NCBI GenBank assembly: GCA_003116995.1
Contig: BDSL01000006.1
Coordinates: 310,001-374,000 of the forward strand
Length of the DNA stretch: 64,000 nucleotides
Direction: 5' to 3'
Origin: Yamagishiella unicocca
Lineage: Eukaryota; Chlorophyta; Chlorophyceae; Chlamydomonadales; Volvocaceae
Shown: piece by piece, positions 9,454-27,755 of the stretch
Numbering within the stretch: the first letter of the stretch is position 1
Layout: each line of letters begins with the position of its first letter
The notes under the pieces: model-generated
Databases searched by the model: none
Seen by the model: the letters and a program-made list of their open reading frames with translations, nothing else
What the model was told of the DNA's origin: nothing
Made by a program: the position numbers and the translations under genes

Positions 9454-10981
9454 CTGTGCCGACCTACCGTGCTATCCCTGCTGCTTTGTCCTGCTCTGTC
9501 CGTGGTCTGCTTTTAAGAAGGGCGGCCGCGGCTTGTGTGGTGGAACTGGTGGGCTTGGAGTTGTTTTAGGTACCCGCGGCGCGCGGTGCCCGAATACTAA
9601 AGCACCGGTTGACGCTGGCATTGCTCAATTTGCTAGCCAGAAGGCTACTGCTGCGGTGCCAAGAAAGTTCTGCCGCTGCAAATGGAGAACTGCTTAAGGC
9701 CTGCCTGCCCAGAGAGATGGTGCAGGAGGGTTGAGAGGAAACCAGAACGCCGGCGAGTCCGCAGGGGCCCGTTTACACGCTGGGCCACGACGCGATGCAC
9801 CGCCCGCACCTCGCGGCGGGAGGCAGCAGCCCGGTATCACGCCAGCACCCACCGGAAGGACGCAAGAGCGCGGGGCTATGAGTTCGTGAGCGCCAATGAG
9901 CTGTAATTCGGCCGCCAGGGGTATGGCGGTGCGGCATCTAACCACACCGAGGCCGACCAACGCCTGAAATCACGGATGTGCGCACGCCGGCACCGACCCG
10001 CCCACCAGCTTGCGGCGACAGGGCATCCGGCTCGATGATGGGCCGGCGGATAAGCGGACGGCGCATGGACGGCGCACGCACGAATGCATGCAGCGTGCAC
10101 GTCCAAAATACATGCCTGGTACGACGTCCGCAGCGGACGCCGCAGCGCGGGCGGCCCACGCCGAAGCATACTGTTGTGTCACGGGTGCCCATAGGTGATC
10201 GCGATATTCACTCGGTCCGTTGCGCTCGGTACTGCAGTCCCCTCCAGTCGCAAGTCAGTCGAAGTCATAATATCTTCATCCAACCCGCCCGCAACCCCGT
10301 AAACATACCCTTCACCAGCTTAGGCATGGCGCGATGCAAACACATTCCGCACAATCCCACACAGCCATCACATCAGGGGTATGCTCACCAGGTGCATGGC
10401 GCAAGCATGTGTCCCTCCCCAACGTCTTTTTGCATTCTCCCCCATGTCGTCCGCATAAGGTCTCTACCCTACCTTACCCCATTCCACCGCCCCCCTTCGC
10501 CCCAGACCAAGCCCTGTCCGATGCGATGCGCGCGGCGGAGTCCGTCCATCCCCGCCCGCAGCTGCGCCCTGGCGCCTATGGCTGCCGCACCCTAGCGACC
10601 GCAGCCGCCGAGCATTTACGCGACCCACACCCCGTTGGTCGTCAGTCCAAATGCGTACACGTGTATCTCGCCCGCCAGTCACGGGGCCGTTCAGCTAACA
10701 CCACCAGAACCCCGAGCCGCCCAGCCTCCCACGCCGCCCCTCCCGTGCGCCCTTCGGCGACTGGGGTGCCAGCGACGCACTGCTCCTGGAGCTCCCAGCC
10801 GAGCACGCCGCCTCGTCCTCGTCCCGTGCACCCCAACCAACCAACCAACCGACCACCGCCGCCTCGTCCTACAACTAACCCACCAGCTGGGCGCCGTTGG
10901 CCCGCGCATGTATGTACGGCGTCAACCGGATCCCCCAGTACGACTATTCGGTCTCCCAGTTGTGGTGCATGGCTGCCCAGC

Positions 10982-13900
10982 TCACAGCATTCGGTCGTCG
11001 TCGTCCGAGTCCTCCAGCGGCCCCACGCCCAAGGTCTCCCGGGTCATGTTGCCCAGGCGGGTAAAGGCCGCTGCTGCTGCCCGCAGCGGCTGGCCCGGAC
11101 CGGAGGACTGCTGCTGGCCGTTTGCGGCCTGCCCTCGCTCCGGGTCGGCATCGTCGGCACCGCCGCGTCGCCGGCTGGGGCTGCGGCTCGTGGTGCTGGT
11201 GGTGGAGTTCCGGCCAAGAGGCGCGGAGCCGCCGCCGCTGCGCGAGCGGCGATCCTTGCCTTCCCCTTCGCTGCCGGACGAGCCGGCAAGCATTTCGTGG
11301 TCGATGGCCGTTTCCTAGGGGGAACAGGGAGCGAAGGCGCGGTCAGCTGCTGCCGCGCTCGCACAGGGGCGCGATGGGTACAGCAATAGCACGCAACATC
11401 TCCTTCACGACCGATAGCCCCAACCCGCCCGTCCCCCTCACTCGCGCTGGCCTTCCGTGCAAGCCCGTCCAGATTCCCAGGCTTCCGCCAGGACGCACGG
11501 AAAGGCCACCCGGCCCACCCCAACCCCGCCTCGACAATACCCACTTGTACGTTGTCGTCGTCGTACTCCGCGTCCGAGTCCGAGTCGACCAGCACCGCCT
11601 GCTTGCGCTCCGCCTCGCTGATGGCGGGCAGCCAGCCCAGCACCCCCTTGCCCGTGCCGGGCTTCCCGAAGAACGCGGCCGCCTTGTTGGTGGGCTTGGG
11701 CGGGGGGTTCCAGTCTTCACCCTCCTCGTCCGCGGCGCTCATGACTGCATCGCGGCGTTCGGTGGCATCGTGAGGCCGCGCCGGTCAATGGAAGCGGCCA
11801 CAACGTCTGAGCCGCTCCTTGGTAAGCGTGCCCAGCGCAGCAAACGCAGCGCAGGACACACGGCACCAGCAGTACGCCGGCCCAGCAGTACGCTGTGAAG
11901 TGGTCCCCGGTGCCCTCCGACTGAGCTTACTGATGAGTCCCCGGGCTGTCCTGACCCTGTCCGCCCAGACCACTGATACCATACACACACAACCCTCCCA
12001 CCACAGCATGCCCTCCCTCCGTTTCTCCTGACACGGCCCCGTAACTAGGCAGGGCGTCATCTTGACATCCGCTATAGTGGCAAGGAACGTCCGCAGCTCA
12101 CCACCAGACCCTCCTACCCGCCGTCGGCACTCACCAGGCTTGCGGCCCGCGCCGCTATTGCTCCGCTGCGTCCGGCTCTTGCCCGGCCGCCCGCCCTCCT
12201 CCATGGCCGCCAGTTCGCCCGACGCGCTGAGCCTCTTGCGGTTCTGCTTCTTGCTACCCGCGCGGAACTTTTTCCGCTTGACGTTGTCCGAGGGGCCGCC
12301 ATCCGAGTACAGCACGTACGTTTTGTAGTTGGGGTTGAACTGCAACGAGGGGGCGACAACACAGGCCAGGCCGTGGCCGTCGTCAGGCGTCACCCCCAGG
12401 CCCATCATCCCGACTGCCGCATTATGTCACGTGTGACACGGACAAGTAGACCAAAAGCCGTCTGCGCCGAGAGGTGTCCCACGGAGCTGGGGGTCGTGGC
12501 GAGTGGCGGCTGGCGCCCTCACATCCCCCCACTCAGCGCGCCAGGTGCCACCCTCCCGCTGAACACCAACAACTGCTAGCCGAGTGTGGCTAGGGGAGAC
12601 GCCGGTTGGCCAGATCTGCTGTGAACGGCGGCGGCATCCGAAGTAGAGGGAGGACTGGAGGCGGAAAGAGGCCTTACTATCGCAAGCTGGACCCACGCCT
12701 GCTTTTGGTGACGAGCGCTGATCCGCGGCGCCGCCTCCAGTCATGCGCCCAGCCGCAGGTATTCTGCTGCGTGCCAGGTGCGGGCCGCTCGCGGGTGCTC
12801 ATGGCCAAAGGCTGCCACCAGTGTCAAGGCTGTCTCCAACGAGCGCCGCAACCCACCACGCACAAATGCCAATCTCGTCCCTCAAGATCCATTTTTTTGC
12901 TCCGCCGCACCTGAACCAGTGCCGCCCATCAAGTTCCTCCCCCATCCCCACGCCACTGCAGCCCTGTTGTTTCACCACCCGGACCAAAATGCAAACCCCT
13001 AGCGCTCCTGAGCCGCAGCGCCAGCCTCAGCTCAGCCCTAGCCGCAGCGCCAGCCTCAGCTCCGCTGCCCCGCTCCCCACCTGATGCATGATGTCGCTGT
13101 ACACGTCCTGCAGGCTGATTGCGTGCAGGAACGCTGACAGGCGCCACCCCGAGGTCTGCCCGCCTAGTTTGTACTCCGTGTGCGGAAAGGCGGTCCACAT
13201 CATGCAGGCGGACATGAGCATTTCCAAGCACACCATCCAGTCCTGCAGCGCTGCTGCGTCCGACGGGTCCGTGAACTTGGACGCGAACATCGAGATGACG
13301 ATACTCTGTGGCGTTGACGAGGGGCATACCCAGATGGGGCCTTAGGATTTAGGGTGACGGGCGGTGGCGGTGGCGTGTGTAACAGAGGCGGAGAGCTCTG
13401 GACTTCGCAGCAACGACGTGGACGCCGTGTGCAGGTGTTGGGAGGTTGCGATGGAGAGTTCAGATGCTGCCATGGCAACGCATGGCACCAGCTCACAGGC
13501 ACTGTGGACAAGGCGATGGTGCACGGTTAGAGGTGCATTTGGGGAGCTTTCTGTGTTCCTTACCTGCCAGAACGTCAAGAAAATGACCGATTTGATGAGG
13601 ATGAGCTTCATCAGCGGCCGGTAAGGCTGCAAGGCAGCCGGATAGAGGCGGGGTATGAGGTTGTCAGTACCGACCCATGGGACACATCAAACCCAGGCTC
13701 AGGCAGTGCCGCCCGTTTGAGACCCACCTCCAGCAGCTCCTCGCACCCAACGTAGAAGATGAGGAGGTAGTACAGAGCAATTGTGTAACACGTGTTGTAA
13801 ATGATAGAAATGTACAGGTACCTGCGCGTTGCACAGCAAACACACCGCATTAGTTTCGAGGCTTGGCGATACCTCGACCACATTGGTCGCTGCCCTCCTT

Positions 13901-14700
13901 CGTGTCAGCCAGATCCCAGCACGCGGCATTCGATAATGCAACGTACCCTCCGGTAAGGCTCCAGTCACCATCCTCGTACATGCCCCCAGCAAAGAGGATG
14001 AGCGTCATAGCCGCCAGAATCGGTTTGGCAATCACGAACTGCAGCGTTCCCTGCTTGCACTTGCGCAGCAGGAAGCCATCGACCTTGATTGGGGGCCAGC
14101 AGCACGTCATCAGCATCCAGGAAGGCTTGATGCACTTCCCTTCTGATTTTACCACCACGGCTCCCGGCCCCCCCACGTACGCCATGCAGAGCGATAGGAA
14201 ATTGTAGATCACCCATGCCTCGTAGCTGTCAGGTATAGACGGGACGCGCCCGTCAGTCAGCGCTTGGCAGGCATGGGTTGGGCTTCGCTATTGGCCAAAA
14301 CGTGCCAAACCCACCAGTCGCGTGGCACGTCGAAGTAGATGGACGACTCCCGATACTTAAGCGACAACCATGATGTTAAGCCATAGAAGGGGACCATGAA
14401 AATAATGCGAATAATGTAGCGCTGTTGGGAAGGCAGAGGCGGACGGTCAGCAATCGCCGTGTTCGGTCAAGCTGAGCTAGGAGGCGTAAGCTATAACAGA
14501 ACCTCACCTGATACAAGGGCTCCGTGTAATTCCGAAGATGGCATAGAATCTGCGCATGAGACAGCCGGGTGCGCGCACTATCGGGTATGCGTAGTTGTCA
14601 ATCAACATCCCACCCCATACCGTACCTGCGTTATTGCCGACGCCACAGCCAGCCATGTTGAAGCAGTAGCTAAGCCGATGGTAATTGGGTCGCGCAGCAT
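10982..14700 (-). CDS. TMEM184/DUF300 (Ost-alpha/LAZ1-like) seven-TM protein
   Basis: Ten exons on the minus strand join in phase to about 540 residues: 14700-14626, 14549-14508, 14421-14315, 14225-13947, 13821-13728, 13626-13564, 13305-13081, 12339-12135, 11744-11545, 11314-10982. The start MLRDPIT directly precedes the first hydrophobic segment. Family hallmarks are HLRNYTEPLYQRYIIRIIFM, IYFDVPRDCYEAWVIYNFLS, YVGGPG, and PYRPLMKLILIKSVIFLTFW around residues 201-220. The C-terminal 240 residues are cytosolic-like, charged and Ser-rich, with an acidic DSDSDAEYDDD patch. Relatives include human TMEM184 proteins, Ost-alpha and Arabidopsis LAZ1, linked to transport or vacuolar trafficking. Its actual substrate is unknown. 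It is divergent from the RECQ1 gene. Confidence 0.93.
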
Positions 14701-15219
14701 GGCTCCTTACGCTGTCCAACTGCACCAAATCGTCCTGCTTGACCGCAACCTCTGACTCGATGATTGCAGCGCTGTTACCGGCCCCCACGCCTACGTGTTA
14801 AAAGTGCGCATTGCATAGTGCAATAGGCGGCCCTTGGGCCGCAGGGCTTGAGCTTATACAGTGAGAGTCGGCGTTTGGGTTGGTTGTGTCAATTTTGCGA
14901 GTCGCAGAGGAAGACAAATTGTATACCTAATTACATATATGTTAAAAGTATTACACGGTATATCAACTCGTCGGTGGTGAAATCTGAAATGGTCGCCGAT
15001 CAGGACACAATTGGCACATGTGTATATCAGCCAAACAGTGCGCTGGGATAAATACATAATCCACGCTGCTTATCTTGTAAAACTTATCCATCTTTCGTTT
15101 GCAATGAAATCCCCAGGTCTGAACGGCCTGAGTTCAGGGTTGTTCGTGTGCTTTTGCATCGCACAGTAGGCTCCAACTCCTTTCCATAGATCCCACCAAC
15201 TGTAGCTCTACTGGGGGTG
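14701..15219. promoter_or_regulatory. Divergent intergenic region TMEM184 / RECQ1
   Basis: 519 bp lie between the start codons of two oppositely oriented genes. The middle (about 14880-15080) is clearly AT-richer than the flanks, with TATA-like tracts near 14930-14950 and 15045-15060. Probably it holds both promoters and 5' UTRs. This is inferred from position; no specific binding site is claimed. Confidence 0.5.
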
Positions 15220-22639
<7,420 letters not shown>

Positions 22640-23796
22640 CACCCCCAAACAGCGCACCTCGCGCGGGGAAGGTATTGGGTAGCGATACCATAGTTAGATG
22701 TTGCAGTTCCTGGAAATGTCGTTGTGTACCGGAAGTAGGGAGATGGAGTGGTGGTGGACGGCGGTCGGCGCACGTGAACCGCCGTAGCAGGTTGTGCTGT
22801 AGCAGGGAGGTGGGGCCGCGCTGGCGAAGTGGCAGCTGCACGTGGGGACACAGTAGGCAGGTAGAATGGTGCGAAGGAATGCTTTGATGCAGAATATTAG
22901 ACCTAGTTAGGAAACATCCAACATGACGGACCCAACTTCTTCAGTCAGCCGCAGTGCAGCGGCTTACACAGCTAGCTAGTTAGGTGGCGCTTACGCGACG
23001 AACTCCATCGCACCCAGAAGCACCCCATTCAGGCTTCTGGTGCTCCATAGGGCGCCCGACCCAGTGGGTCGGCGGACGCGACGGCCAGCAGATCATGCAT
23101 TTACGATGGGGTATCTGCGGTGCTCGTGGCCGTAACCTTTAAGCCAAGGGGTTCGAAAGAGGCTTTTACACGTCGGCGGAAGGACGATGAAGACCGCATT
23201 TCGCTGCCACGTCTCCCATGCAGGGCCTGGCTCATAGCTATCTGCAGCGTGCGTCTCGTGGTCCTGGCCATACCACATTTCCCCGCCGTTGCGGCCACTT
23301 TGCCGCCTGGCCGCGCCAGTCAAAGGTGTGCTGGTACCGGGCGGGCGTCTCTCGCCTCGCCTCGCATGACCCCGCAACACCGCAGCGCAGGTCTCCAGCA
23401 TCCGGCGCTACTGCCCAATCAGTCGAAGAGCCGTAACGATCCCAGTCAAGAAGGAAAGTCAGTCCACACAAACGGTTACCAAGTGTCATACTAGGATAGT
23501 TCTGCAATACGGTCAGGTCCCGTTCCTTACACGCCGCCGCGAGTGTCACACTCACCGGCAGCACCCCACACGCAGGCCTCGTGCGGCCGCAACAGCTCCC
23601 TCCTCTCCCTAATCTACTCCACCCTCTGGAGCCTTTCAGCTCACTCAACACCATCAGCTTATTGGTTCCCTTGACCTCACAAGGCCCCCAAGCCACTGCA
23701 ACGCGATTCCCCAGGTAGCACTACCTGCCCCCCGGCCTCCGTCCCGCCAGCAGGCTGCAAAAACTGCAAGCGGGCCAAGCAGCGCGCCAAGCACTA
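22640..23796. other. Convergent intergenic region
   Basis: 1.16 kb lie between the ends of the RECQ1 gene and the minus-strand small basic protein gene. It should contain both 3' UTRs. Short ORFs occur on both strands, but none has family features. No repeat or RNA gene was recognised. Confidence 0.5.
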
Positions 23797-24522
23797 CTAC
23801 TCGGCATCCATTGCTGCGGCCCCGCCCTCCGCCGCGGCCGCGGCCGCTGCAGCAGCCGCTGGCTTCTTTCCCTTGCTCTTCTTCTTCTTGCCGCCCTTCT
23901 TCTCCGTCTTGTCCTTCTGTAGCTCCCGCAGCTCGGATAGGGCCGCCTGCTTGGCCTCCGAAACCTCCTTGCGCTGCACCTTGTTGCCGGGCACCTTAGT
24001 CAGCTTGGCCCTGCGTTGGTGACGCGTGTGCCCGGCGGCGGGGTGAGCTTGGGTTTGGGTTATGAGGTACGTGGGAGGGGGGAGGGGAGAGGGAAAGCGT
24101 TGCCGCAGGGAACCTAACGTGTTGTGTAATACACACGAGCCCATACGCGTGTCGGAGGTCTGATGAGGGGCGGAACACATGACAAGTGACGATGCCTTAC
24201 TGGTGAGTCGCTGAAACCCCGCTCGGCTGGCCTCCCACCAGGCCCTCCCACCGGCGCCGCCGCCGCCACGCCGCCGCTACCTGGCCAGCTTCAACTTCGA
24301 GACCTTCACTTTCAGCGCCGACTTCAGTGAAACCTTAGCCTTTTGCCGGTCCTTAGCTGAGAGCTCGGCCGTTACGCTGGTGTCCTTCGGAATTGTGTAG
24401 TCAATTCCGTCGTCGGACGACACCATAGCGGCGTCCCCCATACTCGCGTCCGCATTCTTCTTATCCTTTGGCTTCTTTTGCTTCTTCTTTTTGTTCTTCT
24501 TTCCCCCATAACCGGGCTTCAT
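23797..24522 (-). CDS. Small lysine-rich protein, function unknown
   Basis: Two exons (24522-24281 and 24010-23797) join in phase to about 151 residues. The start MKPGYGGKKNKKKK is followed by a very basic N-terminus with nuclear-signal-like Lys runs. A central segment contains IDYTIPKDTSVTAELSAKDR. Another basic stretch, RAKLTKVPGNKVQRKEVSEA, leads to a predicted helix and an Ala-rich tail ending MDAE. The composition and size resemble small nucleolar or ribosome-assembly proteins, but I recognise no specific family. The real splice junction and conserved-looking middle argue that it is a gene. It is divergent from the PAP/fibrillin gene with 306 bp between starts. Confidence 0.7.
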
Positions 24523-24828
24523 GGTCGTCTAGCGGTTACCGGTATGAAGCAGGGCAGAAAAGAAGGGAAGGTTGATCGACGATTGATAAAGTATGGTCTC
24601 CAAAGCTGATAATTGGATGTTTAGAATTTGTTTCGTTACCCTGGCGGGCTCCGAAACCGTCATTGCTGAGACCCAATTTCCTGTTGATTGTTAACATCCT
24701 TACAACCGCACATCTTCAAAGTAATTATCGACACTTGACCGGATCATCAGGGAAATTTGCAGACTTGCTGCCCACCCACCGACGGTACTCCAACGCGACA
24801 CCGACAAGCGTCGTAGAACCCCGCGAAC
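24523..24828. promoter_or_regulatory. Divergent intergenic region, unknown protein / PAP
   Basis: 306 bp lie between two start codons on opposite strands, less GC-rich than the coding DNA. It must hold both 5' UTRs and probably both promoters. This is inferred from position only. Confidence 0.45.
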
Positions 24829-25584
24829 ATGCTGCCGATAACACAATCCAATAGCGCGATGCATCACGCCTCGCGTCAGCCCACGGTCAACACCCGCACG
24901 CCGTTGCGCGCGCGTGCACTCGCCGGGTCCCATGCCCGTCGCGCCCAGCTCCTTTGCCGCACCGCGGGTGGCGCCACCTCCGACACTGTCGCCGTCGGTC
25001 CAGCTGCGACGTCTACCGCTGCTCCAGCCGCTTCTGAGGCCGCTGCCGCTGCTCCCGTGGCGACGCCAGAGGAGGCTCGCGGTATCGTGGACCAGGTGCT
25101 GGAGGCTATTGAGGGAACTGGTGAGTAGCTCGATGGGGACCAGTCAAGCCTCTCCTGCGAACGAGTCAGCGCCTCAGGCTGCATCGAGCGTCATGGAGGT
25201 CGCGGGTATGCGTCATCGGTACGATAGGGCCACGTGTGAGATCTTCAACTCCAAGGGTGGAAACCCGTGGGTCGGCAATGATAAGGAAACCAATTAGGAA
25301 ACGTTTCGTACACACGCTTGTAGATGCATGCTGGAAAAGGGTAAGAGGCCAGGCGGTGACTAACGAAGCGCGATGTCGCTGGCGCTGAGCCCCTCCTCAC
25401 TAGACGCCATGGTCGTGCTGGTGCTGGCGTGTGTATGTGTGTGTATGTGTGTGTGTGTGTGTGTGTTTTATAAATGCTGAGCTGAGCCGCGAAGTAGACG
25501 TAGCGCGAGGAGACCAAGGAATCCGGAGTCAGTGCGGGGCGCCAATAGTTACCGAAAGAAGCCCAGACTGGGTCCACGAGAAGC

Positions 25585-25634
<50 letters not shown>

Positions 25635-27755
25635 TGAGCGGGGCTGTTGACGTCCACTCCCCGCCCTTCCGCACCGTCCCGCCCCTCGCAGACAGCGGCC
25701 TGCAAATCAGTCCCGAGCAGCGCACCCGCGTGGACGCCCTGCTGGACCGTCTGGAGGCGGTGGGCTCGCGGCAGCAGCCCCGGCCGCTGGACAACCCGCT
25801 GCTGTGGGGCAACTACAACGTGGCGTACACGTCGGTGGGCAGATCGCAGGAGGGGGGGGAACGTAAGTGGGGCCGGGGGTGGGGCCGGGGGGCGGGGGAC
25901 GAACACGGTGACACGGTATTTTGACACGGTGTTTTGACACGGTGTTATGGGCATGGACAACGGTTCAAGATGAGGTCGCGGCCCCGGCGGCACTCTCGGC
26001 AAGCACCCGACCATGCATCCATCGCCCATGCATCCATCGCCCACGGCGCCTACCACCTCCCACCCTCCTCTTTCTCGTGCCGCGGCGCCCAAACCTCATC
26101 TCCATGGCCGGGGAGTCCAAGCTGCCCGGCCAACAGGTGTCTTGCCTGAGACCCCGCACCGACTGACCACTCACCGCCGGCGCCGCCCTACTCGCTCGCC
26201 CTCCCCCCCGCTCGTTTTAAACGTTTTTTCGGACATCCACGGGTTTCCCTCGAACCCCCCCGCTCGCAGCCGCCGGCGGTCGATTCCGCGGCCGCATAGG
26301 CCGGGCGCTGTTCCGCACCGCCGGCTTGTTCCAGAGCGTGTTGCAACCTGACCTTGCCACAAACAAGGTGGGCGCGGCGGGGTGAATGAAGATCAGGGTT
26401 GGGGTCGGGGTCGAACCGGGGTACACCACCGTGGGTGTTGACGGCAATCCGCGCGCCGATAGAGGGAAGGGACAGGGCGGGAGCAGGAGCTCTTCCCACC
26501 TGCAGGAGCACTTCCTCGAAATGGGAATCCGGGCACAAGAAAAGCGAGGCAAGGACGCTTGCTGCGTCGTCAAAATACAACTACATAATATATCACAGAT
26601 CCGGCGCCGCTCCTTTGGAAAACTGGCGACCCGCTTGAACACTCCGTTGCCCCGGATACATGGCCTCACATGCCGTGCCCTCTCCCCAGGGCTCTCTCAT
26701 TCTCTCTACCTGTCGGCCCAAGGGTTTTCTTTCTACTTCCCGCCCTGTCCCCCCCCTACCCCCCGCGCCTGCAGGTGGAGTTCCGGCTATTCGGCGTGCT
26801 GCCCGGGTTCGTGGGTCTGCGAGGCCGGGTGATGGCGCAGGGCGACAGCGGCGACACGGTGCAGGTGCTGTTCGAGCCGCCGGTGCTGTGCATCGCCAAC
26901 AGCCTGCACCTGCGCATAGGTACGCACGGAGGACCTCCACCACAAGTACCATTTACCAACGACGTAACAACTGATAACCGCCTAACGAGCAACTAGCGTG
27001 TTATTCACACGCACACATGCATACGCGCCCGCGGCCTCTGGGCCGCAGCCCGTCCTTCCACCCCGCTGCCTGTAACCGAGCCCCCTCCACCCCGCCCGAG
27101 CTGGCCCTCTCCCCCTCTTCCCCTCTCCCGCCCGACCCACGCAGGCCGGCCCAGCAGCGTGGTCCTGGCCACAACCTACCTGGACGAGCGAGTACGGCTC
27201 GGCAAGGGCAGCCGGGGCTCGCTGTTTGTCTTCACGCGAGGCGGGCCGGCGGAGGCGGCGGGTGAGTGCGGGCGGGGCCGACAGGTACCCGGGGGGTATG
27301 AGGTATGATGGGTGGGTGTAGCGTGCAGTGAGGTAGCGGAGCCACCGGCCGACCAACCAACCACCTCACTATTGTGTGCCCCAACCCGCACCGCCACTGC
27401 ACTGCGGTGTGCCTGTGCCCCCGCCCCGCCAGGCATGGACCAGGTGGGGCTGCAGCGCACCTCCCTCACCGCCGCCGCCGTCTTCACCGCCGCCTTCGTG
27501 TCGCTCTTCCTGGGCGGCGCGGCGCTGTGGGTGTCGGGGCACGTGCTCCTCAAGGCGGCGGCGCTGGGCATGTGGCTGCTGGGGGCAGCGGTGGGCGGCG
27601 TGGTGCGGCAGGGAGGGCTGGTCATGGACCGCGACGACGAGCGCATGGCGGCGGCGGTCAAGGCGGAGATGGAGAGGCAGGAGAAGGAGAAGGACAAGCG
27701 GCAGGCAGGCAGCGGGGGCAGCGGCAGCGGGGCCCCGTCGCCTGCGGCGGCGTGA
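24829..27755 (+). CDS. Plastid lipid-associated PAP/fibrillin family protein
   Basis: Six exons join to about 381 residues: 24829-25120, 25692-25862, 26270-26367, 26775-26919, 27145-27261, 27433-27755. The first 60 or so residues are rich in Arg, Ala, Ser and Thr with few acids, as expected of an algal chloroplast transit peptide; a second in-frame ATG is at 24859. Fibrillin hallmarks follow: LDNPLLWGNYNVAYTS, GGRFRGRIGRALFRTAGLFQ, VEFRLFGVLPGFVGLRGRV and VVLATTYLDERVRLGKG. The last exon adds two hydrophobic segments (about residues 287-330) and a charged tail, so this member is probably anchored in a plastid membrane. Family members bind lipids or quinones in plastoglobules and thylakoids. 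The end of exon 2 (donor after GAAC) is the least certain junction. Confidence 0.88.
25429..25632. repeat. Two (GT)n microsatellites in PAP intron 1
   Basis: GT tracts lie at about 25429-25467 (with two A interruptions) and 25587-25632 inside the 571-bp first intron. They are simple repeats without apparent function. Confidence 0.95.
25906..25948. repeat. 13-15 bp tandem repeats in PAP intron 2
   Basis: Three copies of a unit like ACACGGTGTTTTG lie shortly after the donor at 25863. A second small duplication (16 bp, CATGCATCCATCGCC-like) lies at about 26011-26042 in the same intron. Confidence 0.85.

Larger units (their letters stand above)
8192..10981. other. Gene-poor region with short repeats
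   Basis: About 2.8 kb have no gene I can support. Present are one copy of a dispersed motif at 8313-8360, a 23-bp exact tandem duplication at 8431-8476, and a member of a second dispersed family at 9352-9453. Base composition is more mixed (less GC) between about 8400 and 9700 than in the genes. The stretch just below 10982 should include the 3' UTR of the minus-strand TMEM184 gene. ORFs of 70-130 codons occur on both strands, but none shows a family motif. Confidence 0.5.

Noticed and set aside
9682..9906. 74-codon Arg-rich plus-strand ORF
   Set aside because: Arg-rich composition without motif; no supporting exon structure.
26093..26142. Possible extra PAP exon (peptide ISMAGESKLPGQQ)
   Set aside because: The exon joining 25862 to 26270 already gives the family sequence in phase; the extra piece has no family match, though an alternative exon is not excluded.
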